This document shows positions 34,761 through 44,086 of a DNA stretch of 64,000 nucleotides, piece after piece (within the stretch, counting starts at the first letter, position 1; the number at the start of each line of letters is the position of its first letter). The notes beneath the pieces are model-generated. The model saw only the letters and a program-made list of their open reading frames with translations, was not told where the DNA came from and did no database searches. Source of the stretch: Solibacillus sp040273735 (GTDB lineage: Bacteria > Bacillota > Bacilli > Bacillales_A > Planococcaceae); NCBI RefSeq assembly GCF_040273735.1, contig NZ_JBELZM010000004.1, forward strand, positions 170,093-234,092, in the 5' to 3' direction. The translations under genes were made by a program, and so were the position numbers.

Positions 34761-35753
34761 CTATACTTCTAATGCTGGAACAGCTTTCTTTTCTTTAATA
34801 CCTGTTGCATCAATTGTCGGCACGATAAGCGGATTGCCTGTAATGCTGTCCCCCCAGTATGTGTTTCCAAATGCACGTTCTTCGGGACGCCATACAACTG
34901 TTTCCCAGTCCGGCTCGAAAATTAAATAACCGCCTGTAAACAGCTCCACTCTGCAACCGCTTCCAGGATCGATTACATATAAGTAAATTGCCTGAGAAAT
35001 ACTATGTTTTCCAGGTCCAATAATTTGCAGCCCATGCTCCTTGCAAATATCCGCAGCACGTAGTAAATCGCCTGAGTTATCTTGCCAGTAAGAAATGTGA
35101 TGGAATCGCGCTGTTGTTTCAAGCTTTTCATGAGATACTAAAGCCACATCATGTACTAATGGTGTTACACTCATCCAGCCGGCTAAAATATCCCCTTCTT
35201 CTGTTTCAACGCACTCATTGATCCGGAAACCAAGTTCTTCCGTGAAGAATTTATAAGTGACACTTGAATCCGCATCCGTATGAATATTAACGTGGTCAAG
35301 ACGGCGAGGAGAGGCGCCTTTGTTGTATGATTTATACGTTTGGTTTTTCAGGACAGAGCGACGGCTTTCTTCCACAACCGGTTTTTCAATATCATAATAA
35401 AGCTCTAATCGATGTCCCGATGGTGCCGTAAAACGGATTGCTTCACCGATTCCCGGAGTTGTCCAAGCGGCGATATGCTCAATTTCATAACCTTTGCCGC
35501 CTAATTGATCCGCAAACAAAGCCACATCTTCTTTGCGCTTTGTACGGAAAGCGATATGGGTTACCCGACCTGCTTCACCCGGCGCAATGGACAGTGTATG
35601 GTGTTGGAAGTCTCCCCACGCCCGTAAATAATACGTATCTCCAATCTGTTCTGTTAGCTCAAGGCCGATAACATCCTGGAAAAAATGCAATGATGCTTCC
35701 ACATTCGAAGACTGTAACGCGACATACCCTAATTTTGCTATTGCTTGTTTCAT
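34761..35753 (-). CDS. Extradiol ring-cleavage dioxygenase, copy 3
   Basis: A 330-residue XylE-like dioxygenase. Metal ligands His154 (RRLDHVN), His219 (RFHHISYW) and Glu270 (RVELFTGGY) are intact. It resembles copy 1 more than copy 2 by eye (both keep AGWMSVTPLVHDVA) and has a short extra C-terminal tail. A 100-bp gap upstream, with AT-rich sequence and a motif shared with the copy-1 promoter region, may contain an internal promoter. Confidence 0.93.
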   Translation of the reverse strand: MKQAIAKLGYVALQSSNVEASLHFFQDVIGLELTEQIGDTYYLRAWGDFQHHTLSIAPGEAGRVTHIAFRTKRKEDVALFADQLGGKGYEIEHIAAWTTPGIGEAIRFTAPSGHRLELYYDIEKPVVEESRRSVLKNQTYKSYNKGASPRRLDHVNIHTDADSSVTYKFFTEELGFRINECVETEEGDILAGWMSVTPLVHDVALVSHEKLETTARFHHISYWQDNSGDLLRAADICKEHGLQIIGPGKHSISQAIYLYVIDPGSGCRVELFTGGYLIFEPDWETVVWRPEERAFGNTYWGDSITGNPLIVPTIDATGIKEKKAVPALEV

Positions 35754-35853
35754 TCACTTAGCCCCCTTACTTAAAAGTAACTGTACTTTAATTCACAACG
35801 ATCAACTACAAGAAAACTTTTTAGTTTTTTCTAAAAATTCCGTAAATATTTAC

Positions 35854-37056
35854 TTAATAACGAATTTGATTTGGCTGTAAACCCGCTAATTGTCTGCCAT
35901 AGTTTTCTCTTGTAATAACCGGAGACAATGAACGGTGGGAGTTTAATGTTAAGAAATCACGAAGGAGACGCTGCATCGGACTCGCATCGTAGACAAAGCC
36001 GGATCCGCTCGCTCTTAAAATTGCTTGGACCGCTTCATTCAGCATTTCATTTGCGTAGCCAATATCCGCCAAAGCTTTCAGACGTAAATCTTTTGGCATA
36101 ATCTCACCTTTTGCTGCCCACTCATCAATAGACTTTGCTAAATTCATAAAGTAAAGTTCAGCAGTTTCTACTTTTAACTCAGCTGTTGCTAATAACTGAT
36201 GTGTGCTCGCCGCATCTTTGATCATTTTCACACCCATATGCTGGGCAGTACGGTACGGTAATGATTGTTTAAAATTATCAAGCATCTCTTTCACAACACC
36301 TAAACCCGGTAAGCCCAAAGATAAAATTAAACATGGGAACAGTGCAGAGTTATATAACGGAATATCTCGTAAATGCGGTGACTGGAAATCTCCGTCCAAA
36401 ATTTTTACAAATGATGTAACTCGGTGTTCCGGTACGAAAACATTTTTCATTTTCACCGCATTACTGCCCGTTCCTCGAAGACCTAACGTATGCCAGTCAT
36501 CTTCAATTTCCAGCACATCAAACGGTACTGTCATTAACAGCTGCTCTAAAATGTTATCGTTCTCATCTTTTGTATACATCCCAAAGTAACCCCAAGTCGC
36601 ATGCAGTGAACCAGAGCAGAACATCCAATGACCTTCCTCAACAAGGTAACCGCCTTCTACTTTCCGTACAGTACAAGATCTTGGTTCATATACACCCGCA
36701 AATAATACATCCTCGGGGTTGTCAGAGAAAATTTCCAAGTGGGCCTTTTCACTGAATGATTCCGCCACCATAATATCGCGAATCGCACAAAGAGAAGCAA
36801 TCCATCCAGTTGAGGCACATGCTTTCGATAGTTCAATAATGACCTGGCTGTAAGTTTCGACATTTGCCTGCAAACCGCCGTATCGTTCCGGACGTAAAAT
36901 ATACATTAAGCCAGAATCTTTCAATTCCTGCATTGTCGCTTCTGGTATTCTTCTAATCTCCTCTGTTTCTTTTACACGTTTACGAACATTCGCTGCAATC
37001 TCCTGCATTTTATTCATTACTTCAATTTGTCTTTCTGTAAGCGCTGTCGTCATCAT
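35854..37056 (-). CDS. Acyl-CoA dehydrogenase-fold flavin-dependent monooxygenase, copy A
   Basis: A 400-residue homologue of the protein at 30242, again group D monooxygenase-like: MFCSGSLHATWGYFG in the beta domain, LRGTGSNAVKMKNVFVPEHR near 198-217 and RASGSGFVYDASPMQRLLRD at the C-terminus. No reductase is adjacent on this side, so it likely shares the flavin reductase at 28709. It is the first minus-strand gene after the 448-bp regulatory gap facing the XylR_N/PucR regulator. Two in-frame ATGs start the frame; either is possible. Confidence 0.87.
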   Translation of the reverse strand: MMTTALTERQIEVMNKMQEIAANVRKRVKETEEIRRIPEATMQELKDSGLMYILRPERYGGLQANVETYSQVIIELSKACASTGWIASLCAIRDIMVAESFSEKAHLEIFSDNPEDVLFAGVYEPRSCTVRKVEGGYLVEEGHWMFCSGSLHATWGYFGMYTKDENDNILEQLLMTVPFDVLEIEDDWHTLGLRGTGSNAVKMKNVFVPEHRVTSFVKILDGDFQSPHLRDIPLYNSALFPCLILSLGLPGLGVVKEMLDNFKQSLPYRTAQHMGVKMIKDAASTHQLLATAELKVETAELYFMNLAKSIDEWAAKGEIMPKDLRLKALADIGYANEMLNEAVQAILRASGSGFVYDASPMQRLLRDFLTLNSHRSLSPVITRENYGRQLAGLQPNQIRY

Positions 37057-37504
37057 TTCAACTCCTTATATTTGTTAAATTCAATATTACGGTTTTAAAT
37101 TTCGAATAATATGGTGAATATCTGTGGAATTTACAATCAAATATAAGTAAAAATTAACGAATCTTGATCAGACAGCAAACGTCCAATCGTATAAAAATAC
37201 GGTTTGTATAGATTGTTCTAGACCTTTGTGTTTCATCTTTACGGAAGTCAATTTTCAGATTAAATTAAATGCGTTTTCTATGTAAAGCAGCTTTCTGGAT
37301 AATAATTTTTATAAGGTATATTAGAAAAATTAGTAGTAACTGACCTCGAATTAAAGTTTCTCTAAAAAAATAATAACAAGTTGAAAATAGTAATTTTCTT
37401 ACTAATATTTAACAAAATTTAAAAATTTTCTTCTCATTTCGATGTAAAGTGTGGTATGTTTCATTTTAAAATAGTTAATATTCCGAATATTCAGGAGGTT
37501 GAAA
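37057..37504. promoter_or_regulatory. Divergent regulatory gap between catabolic operon and its regulator
   Basis: A 448-bp AT-rich gap with no gene on either strand. It should carry the promoter of the minus-strand catabolic operon and that of the regulator. A possible plus-strand promoter is TTGAAA at 37381 with TAATAT 16 bp downstream. The small dyad GAAAAT/ATTTTC lies at 37382-37397, and a clean palindrome lies at 37477-37491. Confidence 0.6.
37477..37491. promoter_or_regulatory. 15-bp palindrome before the aromatic regulator gene
   Basis: AATATTC and GAATATT are perfect inverted arms around a single C, ending just before the AGGAGG of the regulator. A related AATATC-TGAATATTC stretch lies at 39515-39529 in the MFS promoter region. 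Possible binding site of the regulator itself. Confidence 0.4.
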
Positions 37505-39331
37505 ATGGCTGGCTCATCTTATGTAGATAAAGCGTTGTACACTACTACTAATACATTTGGAATTTTAAGGAAGGAATTAATTGAAAGCTTAGGCCTTGAA
37601 TACGCGAAATTTTTCTTACAGCGTTACGGTTGGAATATCGGTATTACTCACGCCAAAGAAGTCGATTATTTACCACTTACACTAACGGAAAAACTAAACA
37701 GTGCTGTTGGATATCACCTTGCTTCTGGACAAATTACCGATCTCCTTTCTGAAAGAGTTTTACAGTTACACCCTGATGATACGGTGAAGTATATGTACGC
37801 TAAAGGAATTTGGGTTAATTCTTATGAAGTTGAGGAACATTTGAAACATTTCGGACAAAGCGATTCCTGTATTTGTCATACACTGGCCGGTTATTCAAGC
37901 GGGTTTACCTCTTATTTGACGAAAAAAGAAGTATATATTGTAGAAATGACCTGTCGTGCCAAAGGAGACGAGCATTGTGCATTTGAAATGCGCATGCTGG
38001 AGCATTGGGACCCTGAAACTCAATCTGACTTAAAGAAAATTAGTCAGACTCGTATGATTGATGACTTGAACAAAACATATATGGAGCTTTTCGAGGAGAA
38101 GAAACATACAGAAAAAGTATCGACTTTCCATAACAACTTAACATTGGGTATTTCACAAGGAATGCATATCGACCAGATTTTGGAGACAATTTACAATACG
38201 TTGAACATACCAGCTATCGTACAGGATTTAAGCTTTAATACACACCACTCGATCGGGATAACACAGGAGCAGCTGAATTTTATTAAAGACGACTTTATTC
38301 AGCAAATGCCCCAAACGAAATCCGGAAAAATTTTAATCCAGCCAATCGACCCTATGCAGCCAAGTCAGGTGGATTGTCCGAATCATACCCGGTTAATTAG
38401 TCCGATTATTGTGCAGAAGCAGATTATCGGTTATATATCCTTCATATATTTTTCGAAAGATACGAATTTTAAAGAAGAAATGCATTATTTACAACGTTCG
38501 GCCGTTTCCATCTCCCTTTGTTATTTAAATGAAAAATCGAGTCTGGAAGCGACTGAAAATATTAAAGCTTACTTTTTTGAACAGTTACTGCAGCAGCAGT
38601 ATACTTCAAAGAAAAGTATGATCAGCCGCAGTTACCTCCTACAAATTGATTTAAACGAAGATTTTTATATCGGAAGTCTTGGCATTACCAAAAAAGGCAT
38701 ACCCGTTCATGAAGCATCCAATATTTCTAAAATTATTCAGTCAGTCATCGTCTATTTGGAAATGCATCAAACATCGATTTTCATTACAGAGTTCCAGGAT
38801 GAAATTGTATTTCTGTTCCCTAAAAAGGATGATACCGATGATATTTTCCAGAATATATTGAAGCATTTACAACGTAAATTCAGAAATTATGATTTCCGTA
38901 TTGGACTAAGCCGTGTCATTAACGATATTGAGGACATTGTGGAAGCACATCGGCAGGCAATTTCTTCATTAAATATTAATAAGCGGGATACAATCGTATA
39001 TTTCGAGAATACAAATATACTTGGTTCGTTAATTAATCATCAAAACAGCGATATTATTGTGAAATTGGCCCTCCGTGAGCTGGAACCTATCTTGTCATTA
39101 AAACCAAATAAAAGAGACGAATTTTTGAAGACTTTATATACATTTTTAAATCATAACGGGAACCTTAATCTGACAATGGTTGACTTGAATTTATCGATGA
39201 GCGGACTAGTTTACCGGATTCAAAAAATTGAAGAACTGCTCGATCGGAACCTGCGCAGCTCTAAAAACCTTTTTGAATTAATCCTTTTAATCGAATCTTT
39301 AATAGTTTTAGGTGAAATTGAAATAGAATAA
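37505..39331 (+). CDS. Aromatic-responsive regulator: XylR_N + V4R + PucR-type HTH
   Basis: A 608-residue regulator. Residues about 10-105 match the XylR N-terminal activator domain (LGLEYAKFFLQRYGWNIG), about 110-180 match the V4R/4-vinyl-reductase small-ligand domain (Cys-rich CRAKGDEHCAFEMR), and the C-terminal 60 residues match a PucR/CdaR helix-turn-helix (LNHNGNLNLTMVDLNLSMSG then YRIQKIEELL). The sigma-54 AAA+ domain that normally follows XylR_N/V4R is absent. ATG at 37505 is chosen since AGGAGG is 6 nt upstream; a TTG at 37499 is less likely. Divergent position suggests it activates the meta-cleavage operon on binding an aromatic. Confidence 0.85.
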   Translation: MAGSSYVDKALYTTTNTFGILRKELIESLGLEYAKFFLQRYGWNIGITHAKEVDYLPLTLTEKLNSAVGYHLASGQITDLLSERVLQLHPDDTVKYMYAKGIWVNSYEVEEHLKHFGQSDSCICHTLAGYSSGFTSYLTKKEVYIVEMTCRAKGDEHCAFEMRMLEHWDPETQSDLKKISQTRMIDDLNKTYMELFEEKKHTEKVSTFHNNLTLGISQGMHIDQILETIYNTLNIPAIVQDLSFNTHHSIGITQEQLNFIKDDFIQQMPQTKSGKILIQPIDPMQPSQVDCPNHTRLISPIIVQKQIIGYISFIYFSKDTNFKEEMHYLQRSAVSISLCYLNEKSSLEATENIKAYFFEQLLQQQYTSKKSMISRSYLLQIDLNEDFYIGSLGITKKGIPVHEASNISKIIQSVIVYLEMHQTSIFITEFQDEIVFLFPKKDDTDDIFQNILKHLQRKFRNYDFRIGLSRVINDIEDIVEAHRQAISSLNINKRDTIVYFENTNILGSLINHQNSDIIVKLALRELEPILSLKPNKRDEFLKTLYTFLNHNGNLNLTMVDLNLSMSGLVYRIQKIEELLDRNLRSSKNLFELILLIESLIVLGEIEIE

Positions 39332-39341
39332 CCGAATTTCG

Positions 39342-39382
39342 AGTACAGAACAGCGGAAATTCCGTAGTTTTGTACTTTTTTT
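39342..39382 (+). terminator. Terminator after the aromatic regulator
   Basis: AGTACAGAAC pairs imperfectly with GTTTTGTACT, with an inner GGAA/TTCC extension, followed by a run of T residues. Confidence 0.75.
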
Positions 39383-39605
39383 ATTTGTTGTTACATTCGA
39401 CTATTTAAAACGTATTCAGCCAGAGCATTTCGTGACGATATTTAACAATTTTTGTTTAATTAAAAAATACTTTTCCGTAAATTATTATCGTTACTGTGAA
39501 AGGGCTTACATGTTAATATCTGAATATTCAATCGATTGAGGGGGTATTTTGCACAACATGCCGAGTCTTTAAGGTTCAAACAAAATAAAAATTAGGGGGT
39601 ATTTA

Positions 39606-40814
39606 ATGTTTCCAACATCCAAAAGAGGTTTTTTAAAGTTTTTAATTGTCCTGATCGCTTTCCAAGACGTAGCTGCTGGTGTAGCTGGATCGATTATGGC
39701 AGACCTTATTGTAGCCTTCCCGGAGTTTAGCCCTACTACTGTAATGTTAATTGCGACAATGCCAGGTTTGCTTCAAATTTTCCCTTCCCTTTTCTATGGT
39801 AAGCTAGCAAATAAATTTTCAAAACGTGCATTATTGATGACCGGTTTAATTTTATTCTTAATCGGCGGTATCATGCCATTCTTTTTAAGCAATCTATTCG
39901 CAATTATTGTTTTCCGTGGTATTTTAGGCCTTGGTGTTGGTATTACTTTACCTTTATCCATTGATATTATTACTGGTTTCTTTGATGGCCGTGAACGTGA
40001 TTTCCTAATCGGATTCGGTACATCGACAATCGCATGTGTTGGGGCAATCTTCTTCCAAGTAGTCGGCGGTATGCTGGCAGACGCTTACGGTTGGAACTAT
40101 GGATTCCTAGTGTACTTATTCCCTATTTGGATTTTAGCTATTACGTTCCTGTTCTTACCTGAGCCGAAAAAACAAGAGGTACCCAATGCTTCCATTAAAG
40201 ATGTGCTTTTTAAAGCACCAAAAACAGTATACGGCTTTACAATTGGGCAAATTATTTTCTCTGCCTTCATTTATGGCTATGTAACAAATATCTCAATCAT
40301 TATTCAGTCTGAAGGTTTAGGAAATGCTACGGAAGCCGGTCTGGCGATTTCCCTCTTTACAACAGGTACACTAATAACAGGCTTCATCTTCGGTAAACTG
40401 CGTTCGATGATGCCAAACCTGATCGTACCACTAGGTGTACTTTTAACAGCTACCGGTATTTTATGGTGTTCTGCAGTAGGCAGCTTAACGATGATTTTTG
40501 TAGCAAGTGTACTCGGCGGCATGGGTTTGGGAATCGTACTTCCTGGCGTATTAGCACGAGTATCCGAGCTAGCAAACTTGGCAAAAGGGATTTCCTATGT
40601 CGGAATCGCAGCTGCTGGTCAAGGCTTGGGCGGTATTGTAAGCCCTTATATGTTTGCCACTCTTCTAGGTGCTTTTGGCTTAGAAGGCGGACGTTCAACT
40701 TTACTAATATCTTCTATTGGTTTGTTTGTTTTAGCAATTGTTTGGGCGGTTATTACAACAAGAAAATCGCCACTATCCATTAATGATAGTGAAGGTCAGA
40801 CAGAGGTGGCTTAA
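39606..40814 (+). CDS. Major facilitator superfamily transporter
   Basis: A 402-residue MFS permease with twelve predicted helices. LANKFSKRALLMTGLILFLI around 65-84 carries the loop 2-3 motif region, and FGKLRSMMPNLIVPLGVLL is the equivalent after helix 8, as expected for the duplicated fold. TTAGGGGG precedes ATG at 39606. It lies between the aromatic regulator and an FAH-family enzyme, so uptake of the aromatic acid or phenol is the obvious inference. The family cannot be narrowed further by eye. Confidence 0.85.
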   Translation: MFPTSKRGFLKFLIVLIAFQDVAAGVAGSIMADLIVAFPEFSPTTVMLIATMPGLLQIFPSLFYGKLANKFSKRALLMTGLILFLIGGIMPFFLSNLFAIIVFRGILGLGVGITLPLSIDIITGFFDGRERDFLIGFGTSTIACVGAIFFQVVGGMLADAYGWNYGFLVYLFPIWILAITFLFLPEPKKQEVPNASIKDVLFKAPKTVYGFTIGQIIFSAFIYGYVTNISIIIQSEGLGNATEAGLAISLFTTGTLITGFIFGKLRSMMPNLIVPLGVLLTATGILWCSAVGSLTMIFVASVLGGMGLGIVLPGVLARVSELANLAKGISYVGIAAAGQGLGGIVSPYMFATLLGAFGLEGGRSTLLISSIGLFVLAIVWAVITTRKSPLSINDSEGQTEVA

Positions 40815-40824
40815 CCTATTAAAT

Positions 40825-40870
40825 GACTGTTCGCTATGGATTTCTCCATAGTTGAACAGTCTCTTTTTTT
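40825..40870 (+). terminator. Terminator after the MFS gene
   Basis: GACTGTTCGCTATGGA and its near-complement TCCATAGTTGAACAGTC form a long stem with a TTTC loop, followed by TCTTTTTTT. Confidence 0.9.
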
Positions 40871-40986
40871 ATTATTCATTAATTTTTACTGATTTCTTCT
40901 TTATAAATCCATTAATTAACAACTAACTATTTTTTACTCTTTTCATCTAAAATTACGTTAGCTTTACTATTTTAGGAGGGGTTGTA

Positions 40987-41949
40987 ATGGGAATTAAATT
41001 AGTACGTTTTCAGAAAGATGATTTGGTTCAATGGGGTGTGTTAGAAGATGAACTATACGTTATCAACGGTTCTTACCGATCATTACGGGATATTTTAACG
41101 ACGGGTATGGAGGATATTGTTACTGCAAAACAAACAGGTCATATTGTGACTCAATCTGACATTACCATTCTTTCGCCTGTAACAGATGATGCAAACATTT
41201 ACTGCCAAGGTACTAACTACAGCGCACACCGTGTTGAAGCCGGCTTTTCACAGCAAAAGCCGCCCTATAATCTACTATTTACTAAGGCATCAAGTACTTT
41301 AACTTCTGCAACAGCAAATATCGTATGCCCTGCACATGTTCGACTACTCGACTATGAAATTGAACTAGGCATTATTATGAAGCAGGACGTAACAGAAGCG
41401 GTTGAAGTGACGGAGCATAATTTGAAAGATTATATAGCAGGATTGGTTATTACGAATGACGTTTCGGCACGGGATGTACAAATCGTTGAACAGCAATGGT
41501 TTAAAGGAAAAAGCTATCGCGGCTTCTGCCCTACTGGACCGTATATTTACTTATTGGAAGACGGCGAAATTGATTATTTGGAAAAATTGGAGCTTCATTT
41601 AACCGTAAATGGAGAGATACGTCAACAGGTGAAAACAGATCAGCTCTTATTTAAACCGACTGAAACTTTAACTGAAATGTCGAGCATTTTTGATTTGAAT
41701 ACCGGTGACCTTATTTTGACAGGTACTCCTGCTGGTGTAGGTCTACGTCTGAATGCGGACATTTTAGGCATTATTTACGATAACTCCATCTCATATGAAG
41801 CAAAAGTGGATGCATTCTACAATTCACAAAAAGATCACGGATATTTACAGCCTGGTGATGTGATGCGCCTGGAAATTAAGAGTGAAGATGGTGTTATTGA
41901 TTTAGGTGTACAGGAAAATAAAATTGTACAGACTGTTGCCGTAAAATAA
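40987..41949 (+). CDS. Fumarylacetoacetate hydrolase (FAH) family protein
   Basis: A 320-residue FAH-fold enzyme. Metal-binding DYEIELGIIM near 119-128, VITNDVSARDVQ near 156-167, KSYRGFCPTGP and GDLILTGTPAGVG near 240-252 are all present. Members hydrolyse or isomerise beta-diketo or keto-enol acids, including ring-opened products such as 2-hydroxyhepta-2,4-dienedioate. TAGGAGGGG precedes ATG at 40987. It lies next to the MFS gene in the same direction, after a terminator, so it has its own promoter. It may handle a ring-cleavage product not covered by the two alpha/beta hydrolases. Confidence 0.88.
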   Translation: MGIKLVRFQKDDLVQWGVLEDELYVINGSYRSLRDILTTGMEDIVTAKQTGHIVTQSDITILSPVTDDANIYCQGTNYSAHRVEAGFSQQKPPYNLLFTKASSTLTSATANIVCPAHVRLLDYEIELGIIMKQDVTEAVEVTEHNLKDYIAGLVITNDVSARDVQIVEQQWFKGKSYRGFCPTGPYIYLLEDGEIDYLEKLELHLTVNGEIRQQVKTDQLLFKPTETLTEMSSIFDLNTGDLILTGTPAGVGLRLNADILGIIYDNSISYEAKVDAFYNSQKDHGYLQPGDVMRLEIKSEDGVIDLGVQENKIVQTVAVK

Positions 41950-41950
41950 A

Positions 41951-41985
41951 GGAGTATTTGAATGCCTTGCCCATTCAAATACCCC
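41951..41985. terminator. Hairpin between convergent FAH and SLC13 genes
   Basis: GGAGTATTTGAATG pairs with CATTCAAATACCCC around CCTTGCC. The U tract is weak on both sides. It probably acts as a shared terminator. Confidence 0.7.
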
Positions 41986-42012
41986 TTATAAAAATTCAGC
42001 ATTCTGTACCGA

Positions 42013-43860
42013 CTAAAACGGAAACAGCAACGGTACCGCTATCATCATAATGATAAACATGATGACCTGTAACGGAACACCGACTTTGACGAAATCCATA
42101 AATTTATAACCGCCAGCTGTTAGTACAAGGGAATTCGTCGGAGATGCAATCGGTGTTGCAAACGCCATACTCGCAGCAGTTGCTACCCCAATCATAAAGG
42201 TATACGGGTTCGCATCCATAGCAAGTGCTGCAGTGATGGCAATGGGCGAAAATAGTACCGCTGTTGCCGTATTACTAACAAATTGCCCGAAAACAACTGT
42301 CAGTAAATAAATCCCCATTAATACGCCAAATGGACCGAAATCACCGAGCACACTGATAATGCCTTCTGCCAGAATCGTCATTCCTCCTGTTTTTTCAAGC
42401 GCTGTCGCCATCGGAAGCATTGCCGCTACGAGCACGATACTTTCGAAGTTCATTTTACTGTATGCATCATCCATATTGCGCAGACAGCCTGTAATAATCA
42501 TAAGAACGGCCCCGATTAATACAGCAATGACGGCATCAAATACTTCAAACACCATAAGCCCGATCATCAGCAGCATGATAATACCTGCAATCGGTGCCTT
42601 TCCGTTTGCGGCAATTGCTCCTGCTAACTCACGCGGCTGCCCCACTACGACAACATCTTGCGTTTCTCGGGACAGCATTTCGATTTCATCCCATGTTCCC
42701 TGCACTAAAATCGCATCACCGAAACGCAGCTTTTGATCGGCCATGTTTTTTAATAGGTAATCACCTTTACGGTTGATCCCCAAAATATTCAAATTGTATT
42801 TTTCACGGAACCCAATTTTACTGACCGTCTCCTTAATAAGACGTGATTGCGGTGTTAATAACACTTCCGCCACACCAATTTTTTTCGTTACGAGCTCTTT
42901 TGCATGATCTTCAAACGGCTGAACAGTTAATGCAAAATCATGAGCAAACCTTGCAACATCATCTGCCAGACCTTGAACATACAGCTCATCGCCGACATGA
43001 ATAACACTTGTCGGGCCCGCCAGTTCCTGGTACGTCATCGGGCGTAAATTAAGCCCTTCCTGCACAGCACCGCGTTTAATTTTCATAATGTAAATATAAT
43101 AGGTTGCCGGGAGCTTCAAATCGGCGAGCTTTTGTTCCGAAATTGTCGAATGCTCGCTAACGACAACCCGGAACAGCTTATCCTGCAAATCATATTCCTT
43201 GGCAATTTTCTTTGGAGAAAGCTTATACCCCGCACTTGACTGCGAACGGTTTTCCTCATTCGGCAGCAGCACATTACGTACTAATACTAAATATACAATG
43301 ACGGTAATCGTCGCGATAATTCCGATTGGAGTTATTGTGAAAAACCCCAGTTTTTCGAAGCCATGATCAACGAGTGTTTGTGAAGCGATCAAGTTTGTCG
43401 GCGATGCAATTAACGTCATCAGCCCCGACATGCTCGCAATGTAGGATAGCGGCATCAAAAACTTGGACGGGCTTACTTTAATGCTGATTGCTATCGAAAC
43501 AACAATCGGCAGCATTAACGCGACCGTACCTGTATTGCTCATAAACGCCCCGACAACTGCGACGATGACAAGCAGCAAAATAAAGAGACGGAGCTCATTA
43601 TCCCCCGACCATTTCAATAGAAGGTTTCCTGCCATACCAGCAAGTCCCGTTCTTAAAATACCTGCCCCGACAACAAATAGCCCTGCTATCATAATGACTA
43701 CAGAATTCGAAAACCCTGCCAGCGCTTCAGCAGGCGTTAAAATATTTAATATAACAAATGATAATAATGCCATTACTGCGACAAGATCTGCCCGCAATCG
43801 ATTTGTAGTAAATAAAATAATCGTAACTGCCAAAATGATAAAAGTTAATGTAAGTTGCAT
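42013..43860 (-). CDS. SLC13/DASS-type permease with two TrkA-C domains
   Basis: A 615-residue membrane protein: an N-terminal helix group about 1-200, two cytoplasmic RCK_C/TrkA_C domains about 220-400, and a second helix group about 420-615. IASPTNLIASQTL near 152-164 and the matching ATPIASPTNSLVLTAGGYKF near the end are the paired ion/substrate loops of the SLC13 family. Such proteins move sulfate or di/tricarboxylates with Na+. ATG at 43860 has AAAGGA 8 nt upstream; longer frames to 43923 lack a site. It is convergent with the FAH gene and divergent from catalase. Confidence 0.85.
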   Translation of the reverse strand: MQLTLTFIILAVTIILFTTNRLRADLVAVMALLSFVILNILTPAEALAGFSNSVVIMIAGLFVVGAGILRTGLAGMAGNLLLKWSGDNELRLFILLLVIVAVVGAFMSNTGTVALMLPIVVSIAISIKVSPSKFLMPLSYIASMSGLMTLIASPTNLIASQTLVDHGFEKLGFFTITPIGIIATITVIVYLVLVRNVLLPNEENRSQSSAGYKLSPKKIAKEYDLQDKLFRVVVSEHSTISEQKLADLKLPATYYIYIMKIKRGAVQEGLNLRPMTYQELAGPTSVIHVGDELYVQGLADDVARFAHDFALTVQPFEDHAKELVTKKIGVAEVLLTPQSRLIKETVSKIGFREKYNLNILGINRKGDYLLKNMADQKLRFGDAILVQGTWDEIEMLSRETQDVVVVGQPRELAGAIAANGKAPIAGIIMLLMIGLMVFEVFDAVIAVLIGAVLMIITGCLRNMDDAYSKMNFESIVLVAAMLPMATALEKTGGMTILAEGIISVLGDFGPFGVLMGIYLLTVVFGQFVSNTATAVLFSPIAITAALAMDANPYTFMIGVATAASMAFATPIASPTNSLVLTAGGYKFMDFVKVGVPLQVIMFIIMMIAVPLLFPF

Positions 43861-44086
43861 AACCATGTCCTTTCGTATGGTAGTCGCCTCTATTATATAA
43901 GAATTAATATAAGAACTCTCCACATTTAACGATTCACTAGGAAAACGCTATTATTAACCAAAAACCCGGAGTAATATTTACCTTTTCCTGCTAATAAAAG
44001 GTATAATTTACTAGTAAGCTATATTATCTGAATCTTCCCTAATATTTATTATTAATAACCAGTTCTTTAATATAAAGATTACTTAA

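Noticed and set aside
37057..37504. Sigma-54 promoter for the XylR_N-type regulator target
   Set aside because: No TGGCAC-N5-TTGC-like element was found and the regulator lacks the sigma-54 ATPase domain.
17268..42000. Island borders such as integrase, tRNA attachment site or insertion sequence
   Set aside because: No transposase or integrase gene, tRNA or flanking direct repeats were recognised; the word island is used only for function.
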